Shown piece by piece: positions 21,901 through 33,900 of a DNA stretch of 53,527 nucleotides. The stretch spans positions 1 through 53,527 of the forward strand of contig NMRA01001114.1 of NCBI GenBank assembly GCA_002633005.1. The letters are read 5' to 3'. Each line of letters opens with the position of its first letter. Within the stretch, counting starts at the first letter, position 1. Position numbers and translations under genes: made by a program. Origin of the DNA: Phoronis australis (taxonomy: Eukaryota; Phoronida; Phoronidae). Under the pieces are notes generated by a model. The model ran no database searches. It saw only the letters and a list, made by a program, of their open reading frames with translations, and was not told the DNA's origin.

Positions 21901-24900
21901 GAGGTATAAAAGTGTACCGTACTGGAGTCGAGCACCGTCTTCAGCACCTTCATGTGATTGGCCCAAATCTTGCATGAAGGGGAAATTTGATGGCTACTTC
22001 AAATAATCATTAAAGGTAAAGTATTTGTGTCTCTTATATATTGGTGGAGTTTCCTATAAACTTGATGACGCAGAAGTATAGCTTTTATATTAATTATATA
22101 TATCTGTGCAATTAAAATGGATAAAATTGATCACAGTGCCTTCAATGTTTCAAGAAAATTTCTGTGCTCTTTAGTTTCTGGAATTACGATTACGAAGTGC
22201 TCTATTTTGCCCAACTGCAGAATAATCGAAAGGTGCTCCACTTTGTAAACATTCCATAGCTGAATAGGATATTAGTAACTGGCAAAGTACTCTTGCATAT
22301 TTTCCTTCATCCTCAATGGGTGTTTGTGTTTATGGTGGTGTACATTCCAATTTGTTTTAGTGTACCCCACGACACGTAGTCATGAAGGGGTTACCATTAC
22401 TATAGCAGTGCTAGTGTTTATGGTGGTGTACATTCCAATTTGTTGTAGCGTACGCCACGACACATAGTCATAAAGGGGTTCCCATTAGTCATTACTATAG
22501 CAGTGCTAGTGGCCATACTTATCTAAAGGTGCTCCCAATTTGATATTCTCATGGCATAAGGTGCTGCCATTTTGACATTCTCGTAGCATGCGGTGCTCCC
22601 ATTTTTACCATTCTCCTAGCATAAGGTGCTCCCATTCTACCATTGTCCCGGCATAAGGTGCTCTCATTTTCACATTCTCCTATCATGAGGTGCTCCCAGT
22701 TAAACATTCTCCTAGGGTAAGGTGCTCCCATTTTAACATTCTCCTAGCACAAGGTGCTCCCACTCTGACATTCTCGTAGCATAAGGTGCTCCCATTTTTA
22801 CCATTGTCCAGGCATAAGGTGCTCCGACCCATTTTAGCATTCTCCTAGGGTAAGGTGCTTCCATTTTAACAATATCCTAGCATGAGGGGCTCCCAGTTTA
22901 GCATTCTCCTAAGGTAAGGTGCTCCCATTTTAGCATTCTCCTAGGGTAAGGTGTTCCCATTTTAACATTCTCCTAGCATAAGGTGCTCCCATTCTACCAT
23001 TGTCCCGGCATAAGGTGCTCGGACACATTTTAACATTCTCCTAGGGTAAGGTGCTCCCATTTTAACATTCTCGTAGCATAATTTGCTCCCATTTTAACAT
23101 TCTTCTAGCACAAGGTGCTCCCATTTTAACATTCTCGTAGCATAAGGTGCTCCTATTTTTAGGTTGTCCTAGTAGAAGGTGCTCCCATTTTAACTCCCTC
23201 CTAGCAGAAGGTGCTTCCATTTTAACTCCATCCTAGCATAAAGGTGCTCCCAGTTTAACATTCTTGTAGCATAAAGTGCTCCCATTTTAACATTCTCCTA
23301 GGGTAAGGTGCTCCCAGTTGAACATTCTCATTACATATAGGGGTCCCATTTTCACATTCTCATAACATTAGGTGCGTGGCTGAAGTTGCTCATAGAATCA
23401 AGTTGGCTTTTCATTGCATAAGGTGCTGTACTGTTGACCTTATCATAATAATATTTGTCATTTATGGGTAGAACTTTGTTTTTGAATCTTTCATTTCAAT
23501 TTTAGATATATCTCAGATGTCTTCAGACTTGACAAAGACATCATCGTGATGAGGAGTTTCCAATAGACTCGTGAAAGTATCCTGTGAGAAAATGAAATAA
23601 TGGTATCCACAAAAGGTCACAAAAGTAATGTCGGACAAATATAACAGTGAACATTCTCCAAATGTTGCTGCATTCACTTGTAACAATGTTTAAGGAAAAA
23701 TTATATCTCATTCAAGTCATTTATGTAAAACAACTCCCGTTTGGTACAGCCAGTAAGGAACATGCAAGTGTCTCAAACTTGAGCACGGAGTCAAAGGAAA
23801 CAATTTTGTTTGGACATTTTCAGATCCAGTTTTCTCTCTTCCTAAATCATAGATTCCAACCTTATTCACCCGATATTTTTGTTGAACTCTGGGGAGTAAC
23901 TTTTTATAGCGATTTTCTATGACCCCTGTATGGTTGTATGCCTGCAGCATTACAAGGCGGTGTAATTGGCTATTCTTCTCCATCGAAAGTTGAATTCCAG
24001 TCCTCCAATCTATAAAACTGTGGTGAGTGTAAGCACTTCCATGACTTTTCACTTTACTCACCTTGCTACGTAGAGATTGTAGCATTTTTGGATAGAAAAT
24101 CTACCTATCAGGACTCTATGTTTTTATCAGGCGGAGACGATGCATTCAAGGTGTCAAGTTCTGAATCGGAGAAATGTTCAATGACATAAATGTTTGAACA
24201 ATTAATTCAGGTGTATTTTCAAGTATTAGTTTAGCATCAATTGATGACAGTTCTGTATTCCAGCTCGCTGATCACTGAAATTGATGCTTGTTCTTTCCAC
24301 AGTTATTTGCTGGTGTTTTATCAACCTTCTTGTATTTTATACTCCCTTACTTCTTTTTAAATACCCTGTACTGGCCTTTTGATGTTCTGTTTGCTTAGGA
24401 TACGTCTTTTACTCATTTTTCTGTTAAGCCATGTTTTTTGTTTTGTTGTATTTCATACATTTCAGATCACTGCGTAACTGGCTTCATTTGAGCACCATGT
24501 ACCTCTCTCAGTTGCAGGCATTTTCAGATTATACAAATTACTATATACTTTGTTGAGAGGGGAAGGGGTTCTTCAGCCACTGGGAGATTTTATATTCAAA
24601 TTGATCTCTCATGACTGCAGGTCTCTAACTCATCAGTACGTAAATTGACCTTTGCCTCTGTTGGTTTCTTCACTGACACTGTTATTGCATACTGGAATAA
24701 ACTGCTGTTTAGTAAGAACTGACCGTGATGTTTTAGTAGCGGGTGAATCGCGTACCTTTGTAAATATTTTTGTTATATGAAAAGAAACCGAAAATTTGTA
24801 AAAGATCAGAGTAAGTGTAAGTACTTGATTGAAAATACTTTTGAGAATGACACATTGTCTATTTATAGTGGACATTTCGATGTTGTACACCTCTGTTTTG

Positions 24901-27900
24901 GTAAGTTGAATTTCATTGCTAAAAAAACAATACATTTTTCATAAGAGAAGAAAATTGTTTTAAAAGTGGAACATGTTCAAATAGAAAATGTGTAAGTATA
25001 GCATTCGCTACTTAAGGTTGTTAAAAAGTCGACTCATTTTAGCTAATGTAAGGTGTTGCAACTTTTAATCTTTGTAGAATTACAATATGCATTTCTGTCA
25101 AATTTCAGAGTTAAGTACCTTCTTCAGAATCTTCTTGTGATGGACTCAAATATTGTGACAAAGGAAAATATTAATATCAGTTGAAATAATTATTGGAAAA
25201 TCATTCAAATCTTGTCTTTTTCTTAGAAAAGAGGGGGGTTTTCTTAAAATTTGGTGATGCAGAATTATATTATACGTTTTAACTGTGTTTGCCTGTGCCA
25301 TTAAAATGCATAAATTGATCATCACAGTGCCTTGAATTTTGCTAGAAAAATTCGGTTCTCTTTTGTTTCTGGAATTACGATTACGAAGTGCTCTATTTTG
25401 CTCAACGAACAGCAAAATTTGAAAGGTGCTCCAATTTGTAGATTCCAATATCTGAATAGGATATTAGTAACTTGCCAGGTACTGTTGATGCTATGGTCAC
25501 TGCTGCAAGTAGGTGCTCTTGCATATTTGCTTTAATCTTGAAAGGCGCTTCTGTTCATAGTGGTGTACATTCCAATGCTGCTCTCAGGCATTGTGTTATT
25601 GTAAGTTTCTACATTTAAACATTGCCATAGCACTAATAAGCTGTTGAGAACTACTGCATTGTCGCACAGTTGCATGACTACACGAGCCTGTGGTCATTGC
25701 AAGGGGTGCCTCCATTTTACATTCTCGTACCATAAGGTGCTCTCATTCTAATATTCAATACATCATGAAGTTTCATTTTATTTGGTCTTCTCAATTTCAG
25801 ATACATTTGTTTGATTTCTTCCGTGACAGATATTTACAAGGACTTTTTCGTGGATGGGGAGCTTCCCGTTGACTTTTCAAAATGTGCAGTAAAAAAAGAA
25901 ACAATGGGGTACACAAAAAAGGATCAAAAAGAGTGTGTGGGATACAGGTATAGCTATAATTCATAATCCTCTTTTATTCACATTTGACAAAAGCCGAGAA
26001 GAAATGACAGCGCATTCAAGTCATTTATGTCAAGCCGGTATATCCTGAAAGGAATTTCTGTTTTGTGTAGCTACTGGCACTTAGGAACACGCGAGAGACT
26101 CGGCCCTTTCCTTGCGCATGTGCTCTTACCTCTCCGAGTAGCAAAAGACATTACCGTCTCCGGTCTTTTCTCTCTTTCTTAGCCATAAATTGTGACTGCA
26201 TGGATATTTTTCTGGTCACCTTAAGTACGCATATACTGTCCTCAACATTGGTCACGGGGGCACTTGGTTCGCAATTACGTAAAGCCTCTTGTATCCTGTG
26301 GCTGTATTTAGTACATTGTATGCAAAAATTATACAGTCATACCCATATATGCGCTGACACATCATGTTGTTGTACACATGAGCTCTTCACTTTCAGCGTC
26401 AGTTCTTAAAATGATGTACATTGAGAATTTTCCTGTTGTTAACAATCTGTAGACTTTTTATAGTCCTTATTTGTTTTAAATTAACTAAGTAATTTGACTA
26501 TTCAGAGTGATTTCAAAATTCGAAGAGTTTGACTGTTTCGAGGCAAGAATTTAACATTGTTACTAAGTTAATAACATTTTAAGCATTGAACGTTGGCAAA
26601 CACCATCTGGCTGGCTTAGATCAATTTCATTACTTGGGTCATGTGACCAATGTCTTTTTATGAAAATATAGCAAAACGGAAAGGTGCGTTCATTATTTAG
26701 CAAAACAGCCTTAATTTGACCAAATTCCCTTTGGTGTGGATGTTCAAAGTAGCCACAGTTTCTTAAATTATCATTTCTTTTTCATGTTAGTTATTTCTTA
26801 AAAAATCAATAGTCTCTCATGCAGAAGTGAAACATTTTAAAGAACTTCCTAACAGTCAGTGTTTTTGTACCCTGATGTTCTGAAGTTGTTCAAATCTTGG
26901 GCCTTATGTAACATTAAAAACAAGTTTGTGCTTATTCTTTTTAAGATGTACAGTTTATTTAAAGCACCCAAGTAATGCATCCTCTAAACCTGCATGCTCT
27001 GTCTATGAAAATACCTCATCGGCTGTTGAAGGTGAGGCATCAATACCTCTGGACACTCATGTAGAGGAGTCCGCACATGCCTTGTGTGTACTAGAAGGTA
27101 TAATATGCCTATCATCTTGCGATGGAGTGTTTGCGGTTGCCGATTGGGATTATTCGCAAAGTTTGTTAAAGGTACTTAGCAGGGCTTGGAATTTTCCGCG
27201 GAAACGTGGATTTCCGCTTTTTTGAAATGTGCTTTCCGCTTTTTTTATATTTCCGCGTAAAAAAATCAGATTTGATACGAAATTTCCGCGGCAAATTCCT
27301 TTCTTACCGCGGCGTTGCAGACGACGTTCACCTCGGAAAGCGGAAGTCTTTATGTTTCAGAGGAACATAAATTGTCAACATTGCCGGGGCATCTGGGTAA
27401 AGCGTGGTGTGATTTTCAATGGCGGCTCGTGTTATTGTTAAGCGCGGCGACAAATACTACCGCTCTGCAGCCAAATTTGTGTGGGTTGGGAGTGCACGGG
27501 CGAGCGAAAAGGACGCAGACGCATGCTACTGATGGTGGTAACGTTTTTTTTTTTTGTCGCGGAAAGGTTCACATTGAACATTTCAAAGGCTGGTTATCGG
27601 GCATGATTTGGGCCGTAAAAGTTTCCGCGTTTTTTGTCATTGGTCATTCCAAGCTCTGTCTATGAAAATACCTCATCGGCTGTTGAAGGTGAGGCATCAA
27701 TTCCTCTGGACACTCATGTAGAGGAGTCCGCACATGCCTTGTTTGTACTAGAAGGTATAATATGCCTATCATCTTGCGATGGAGTGTTTGCATTTGCCGA
27801 TTGGGATTATTCGCAAAGTTTGTTAAAGGTACTTAGTAACAAAGTGCTATTGTCGTGTACATTCTCATAAATCACCATCCACATAAAGCGCCCATGGAGG

Positions 27901-30900
27901 CTCTTTAAAGGTTTATCGTTAAAATATTTTAAGTTAGGAATACCCTTGACAAAGTGAAATATTTCTCTATCTTTCAACCACATTGCAAAACGATTGAGCT
28001 GTGTTTGAATGAAAAGTCACTTGCTTGATAGGACCATTCCCATAAGCCCCTTGGGGTATGTATACATGCCAAGATTCACATTGTCTCACACATTTGTTGA
28101 AATTCCAGAAAACGTCCGTTTGCATTGTCAGACGCCGTGGTCTTTGTAGCTGCTCCCCTCACCAAGCAGATTTCTTCATCAGAGTTGGCAGCTGTACAAC
28201 TCATGGTAATTATATTTTCGATATAATTTTCAATATAACTTCTTAACATCATTGTAGTTTTAATAATGTAATCAAAAGACAATTAGCAGCTAGAAGACAT
28301 CAGACTTAAAATGTGCTTTTGCAATAAATTTATAGCTTATTTTGACCGCCATTCCTTATTGGTATTGCAGCTGTTGCATTGTGCATTACATACTTTGTTA
28401 TGTGCCTTTGTGTTATTTCCCTGTAGATGGAGAGGAGCTTTTTATGGGTTGTCTGCATGTTGAGGCTGGAAAAAAATTGCTTCATATGTGTAGTGGTGGC
28501 AGTTATTTTGCTGACAAAACTTGTATCGGTAGGTAATTCTTATTTTTAGTATCTGTACATCCAATGTTAGTCAATGCTGTCCACAAGAAATTATACATTC
28601 TTAAAAGTTTTTAAGGGCTGTTCCAGCAAAATCCGCATAGGAGGGGGAACGGCTGGTTGTCTGTTGAAGAAAATTTGAATTAAGGGTTGTCCTTCTTCAA
28701 AGAAGTAAATTATTAAAAGTGGGTGATGTTTTTTTGTCCTGTAAATGTTGACAGGCGAGTATTTTCAGCCGAACATAAAACCTAAATGCCCTCTCAAAAG
28801 AAATCTAAACTCACCAAAAATTCACTCGGAAGACACCCAAAAATATCCAAAAACAACCAAACAAGCCCATGATGGTAGTGTACAGAGTAAAATATGTACA
28901 CTAGCTGTTGCTCAAGTCATGAAAAGGTATATGGCAAGAGCGTGCTGGCACTAGTCAATTTTTGAACTGATTCAACTACTGTGGCACCCCCCTGTTAGTT
29001 TTCAATAGCTCATTTGACTACCATGGCACCCCGTGTTGGACATTTTTGCTTTTGACAAGACAGGTTGATTATCTCAAAAACCCCATATTTCATACTTCAG
29101 CCTATTTAAAAATCATGGGTCAATGTTCGGAGAGCTAAAAGGAAAAATATAGGCGGTGGGTAAGAAATGAAAGTGCCATCTCCCCTCCCATACATTTCAG
29201 TACTCGAATGGCCCTAAGCTATTGTTACTAATTTTTGACACAGTCTTCTTTTAAGGTAGGTGGATACACAAAAAAATTAATTTTGACTGTTTTTTACATT
29301 TTTATGTCATCTTAATCTTTAATTCTTGATGCACAGCATACTGAAGAAAAATAAAATCATTCTGAAAATCCAAAGTTGTTTTTTTAGCTATATTTGACCA
29401 AACCTCAGTAAGTGGTATGGCTAGAGTGCTCACCAGCTCAGTGATTGACAACTGGGGCGGAGCTTATATACAAGGACACTAGCTCTAATCTAGCCCTGTC
29501 AACAAGCATTGCGTAACCGGGCAATCGAGAGTGATGTACCAGCTGATATTGGTGTTGTAGCAAGACCGAGAATAAAACAATTCTATTTTTGACCATGTGA
29601 AAGTTGGTAGTGAAATGGTGAACTAGCTCCTGTTCCAAGCCTGAGCCTGTTTGTCTATCTGCAAAAAAATTAAGTTGAGTACGCCAAGCCCTACCGAAGC
29701 CATCACTGCACTTAGCTTGAGGAGTTCGTTGCATAAATTTGTGCATGTATAAGAAAAGTCGGTAATATAAGGTCAGGTGTCTTGCGAGAGGACGCTGAGT
29801 GTCGACGTGGGTGGTGTTGCACGATTCGGTGAGAGTGCTTGCACGCGCTGTGAAGACAAGCCGCGCGCGCGACACATGGACAACTACAAGCCGTCAGAGT
29901 AGAGTCTTCGCAGATAAACCGTGCTTCTGTGCTGGGAACGCGCCGTGGAGAAACTAGGCTGTCAAACCCAGAGGATTTTTAACTTGCCACTGGCCGTAAA
30001 CCAAAGAATTAGAGAAATGACCCAGTGTTCAACATAACAAAAANCTGTGCATTTTGAAACAAAATTCGAGGTAAAATTGGATTTTTTGAAATTTAAAAAA
30101 TACGATTTTTTAAAAAAATGAACTACAAAAGAAACTTTTTTTCGATTTTTTTCACTTTCAGAGTCATGTCTAACTACTGTCGGTAGTTAAAACTCCCTTT
30201 TTACTCATTTTAGTTAGGAACCTGGAGATTTGATCAGTGTATACACCTACCTTAAGCCTAATCTGCTACTTATCCGATTTTGGACTATCATGACAATGTT
30301 TGTATTCACTCAGTATCTCCATCATGTTTATGAAATTTCACATTTGATTGACCATGCATGTTTTGCTGAGCCTCCTGAGGTAATTTACATAGTGGTGTGC
30401 ACACATTTATACTTTGTTGTTATCGAATGACCACATGTTAGGAATATGGATAGATAGTCGAAGTGTTGAACTTACATAATTATGATAATTTTTTGAGATG
30501 TGAATTAGTTTGTATATTTTTTGTAGTTTTTTAAATGGACCTGTTTTTGATGTAATTGTTTAGTATTGCCTGTTACCCAATTTATACAAGTTTTGTATGA
30601 TGTCTTGAATGCACTCTGTTACAGCTCTGTGCCATGCTATTAGTCACTAATTGCTAGACAGTCTTTCCCTCTGACCGTTAACTTTTGTGTTGATTGTTGT
30701 GGTGGTCATTTGGAACACTTAAATTTCATCTTGGATCAAAGTTAAATTGCAAGTTTACTTTACTCTAGTGAAGCTTCGCACGTGACAACGGGATGTAAAC
30801 TTTTCACTTAAGTGTCATCAGTGTTGTCAGCAGATGCTGCTCTCGTTCATATATGTTGTGTGAAGAAGTTGTATATATCTGGATTAATACGTGCTTGATT

Positions 30901-33900
30901 TGTCATATTTAACTATTTTAACTATCATTACCAAATTTTGACAATTCCTTATGAGTTTTAACAACTGGTTTCTTTTTGAAACAATAAATTAAGGGGTATT
31001 TGAATTGTACCTCACATCAAAAGAATAACCAAGTACTCTAAAGTCATTTTGTTCACATGACTTGGTGAAAGAAGCAGTTGTGTTTCAAGTACGTAGGGTC
31101 CATGTTTGATTAAGATTCATTGGATTTGTTCTTTGTGTATACTTTCAGATGTCCGTCATTCCGTTAGACTGGTTGATAACGGACTCATTTGCAGTTGTAT
31201 CTGGGGACAAATACTCTGTGATCAGAATGCAAGGAAATCGTGTCACGTGTCTCACGTGTGATGGTCATTGCTTTTGTTCAAAGGCAGTGAAAGCTGAAGT
31301 TGTACAAAGTAACGCGAGCACGTATAATGTCCAGGCATTTTCATTGAAAAAGATTCCCTTCAAAGAACCGCAAAATTCCAAGTTCAACATTCATCCTGGA
31401 ACTTTATTTACAAAAACAATTAGTGGCGTACTTCAGGTAAAGCCACTTTTGTGTAAAAAGTGCGAGTCTACGTTACATGAGTACCAGGCCATGGCTAACA
31501 AATCTGTGCTTCTTACGCGGTATTCCCAATTTCAGGCTCAGCGTAAGTGCTCCTCAAGAATTCTATATCTTGCAAAGTTCTTTTCATGGGATTTTTTCTC
31601 TCTTCAGTTGTCTGCAATATTGATTTACGAAATGGACTTAATAGTTGACCAACCATGAAAGTCCCGGACTTAATTAGAAAATTATCTTATAATAAATTTG
31701 AATACTCTTGATCAGACAATAGTTTCCTGATGAAGCGTGACATTAAGTTTGTTGTGGCCTACTTATCTTTTTAATACTTACTGGCATGTCCTATCATTGA
31801 AACCCTGATAAATGCATAGAGGAAGTTTTATACTGTCCTGTAGAAGTTACAAATAACATGTGTGATAACCTAATACTTTGTATCGTTGGTTGTTACAATT
31901 TTGAAGTAAATTTTGCAGGTTGATCATTACCCTCAGGTCATTTTAATAATTATTTGTGATTTGTTTTTTGCATACTTCAGGCTTTGTCGGAAAATGCCAT
32001 AACTGCGACCACATCAGTCATTATGATGGTTGTGATGGTTGCATCCTACACATGGGCAAGTTCCTGATTCATTATGAGGTGATGAGAGACTACTTGTATC
32101 AGTTTCTCTACTACAGGTAAGTAATTTGAATTAAATTTTTGTGTTGTAATAGTTTTGACATTCTTGAACATTAAACTAAAATGTTCATTAGATTTAGGAG
32201 TCAGAGAAAGGTTAATGATTTTCTGCTTTCTTGTGAAATGTTTGAAATTTCAATTTTCAGCTCATTAGAGTATGGTGATTTTCTTATGTCCTTGTTTACT
32301 GTGGTGCTCCCTAGTAGCAGATATGTTTTTTTGTCTGTGGTTAAGTTGTTTCTCTTTAGATTTTACAGCCTAAAGATTTGTTATGCCTCACAAGTTTGAC
32401 ATGGGTGGGATAAAAACTGTTTTTAGTTCAATGCTTCTTTAAGACAATCATTGAACAATAAGTTCAGTTCATTAATCGCAAAATGTAAATTACATATATT
32501 TTGTTTAAAAGTAGAGGAAACCAAGCTAAGCACAAAGTCGATCTTATGTAACATAAATCAACTGGCATGTGTGGTTCTAAATGATAGATGGCGCTGCTTT
32601 TGTTTATGTGGAGACTGAAGACGCATCTAGAATAAGAGCAGTAACACGAGGACCTTGCTATAATTCAAGACTTCGCAAGACATTGCCCTGCATTTTAAAT
32701 GAGAACACATGGTTTTTGGATAAATTTTAGAGAGGTTCTAGTGTTTCTGTCTGCCTTGTTCGTGCCACAGGCAAAGGAAGGCACCCAAGGTGAATATGGC
32801 CCCCTAGTGTTCACTGCAANGAAACACGACATAAAAACCTTCTATTTTGGAGAAAAGGCAGACAGCATTATTAATTACCATTCTCAAAAAATATGTAACG
32901 TAAATCAACTGGCATCTGTGGTTCTAAATGACAGATGGTGCTGCTTTTGTTTATGTGGAGACTGAAGACACATCTAGAATAAGAGCAGTAACACGAGGAC
33001 CTTGCTATAATTCAAGACTTCGCGAGACATTGCTCTGCATTTTAAATGAGAACACGTGGTTTTGGATAAATTTTAGAGAGGTTCTAGTGTTACTGAACTC
33101 ACCCCTGCCTTGTTTTCTGTCTGCCTTGTTCGTGCCACAGGCAAAGGAAGGTACCCAAGGTGAATATGGCCCCCTATTGTTCAGTGCAAAAAATCCTTCA
33201 ACTTGTCAATAGTCATTGTAACTTGGGTTCATATTGTAATGTCCCTGCTGGTTGCTACAAATTTTAGTCGCCACCAGTCGCCAGAAATCTGGTGTTCCCC
33301 CCACACACCGGGCATCCTAACGCTGAATATATCTGCCAGTGTGATCATCAGTGGTATAAAAAGATAAACATCCACAGTCAATAGAAAATAATTCACGAGA
33401 GACTCATTCATGACAGATATGAAGTAAACAGAAGTAACGGTCTCGACTTCATATATCACACATCTTTGACTGGTGTGCTACAAAACTAGGCTAAACGTTG
33501 AGCTCGTTTACCACTTCATTCAATAAATCTGACGACATAACAGCATCTTCAGCAGAAATAGCATCGTCATAAACATTGCTGCAGACAACCTCGAAAAAAT
33601 CCACCAATCTGGGATTCACTTAATATCACAGATAAACACTTTCCCAGTGGGTTCTCATAATGTTTTCTCCATTTTGGCACTTCCAGGGTGAATGTTTTTA
33701 CCTGACTTATCTCCTTCATCGAATATGTTCATCAGAAAGTTCTTAACCTTTGCTGAAAATCTTGTTGACCTTTTACCTTTTTTCAATACCTAACCTATTG
33801 CTTCAGCATTCGTCTCATCCAAATAGAACTCTGTGAGGCTGCCTCAAATGGCACTCCGGTTCTTGCATCTGAAAGTATTTCTGACCACTGTCGTGCGATG

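Larger units (their letters stand above)
22040..23950 (+). repeat. Diverged segmental duplication, left copy (partner 25235-26220)
   Basis: Matches with 25235-26220 occur in order. 22060-22265 matches 25254-25450 (gtttctggaattacgattac, gaagtgctctattttgc). The ttag acceptor region at 23500 matches 25790. cattcaagtcatttatgt at 23712 matches 26017. The left copy is longer mostly because of a minisatellite. Confidence 0.75.

Noticed and set aside
21894-22018. Possible second copy of the 38457 MAEA exon after the left 640-bp repeat
   Set aside because: Only short patches such as agtgaac and gtcgag match; no frame gives MAEA-like sequence.
22549-22731. Minus-strand frame with repeated MGAPY-like units
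   Set aside because: By-product of the 32-base minisatellite.
29438-29875. 145-codon minus-strand frame
   Set aside because: It is long for this window but shows no domain, no splice partners and no related copy; kept only as a note.
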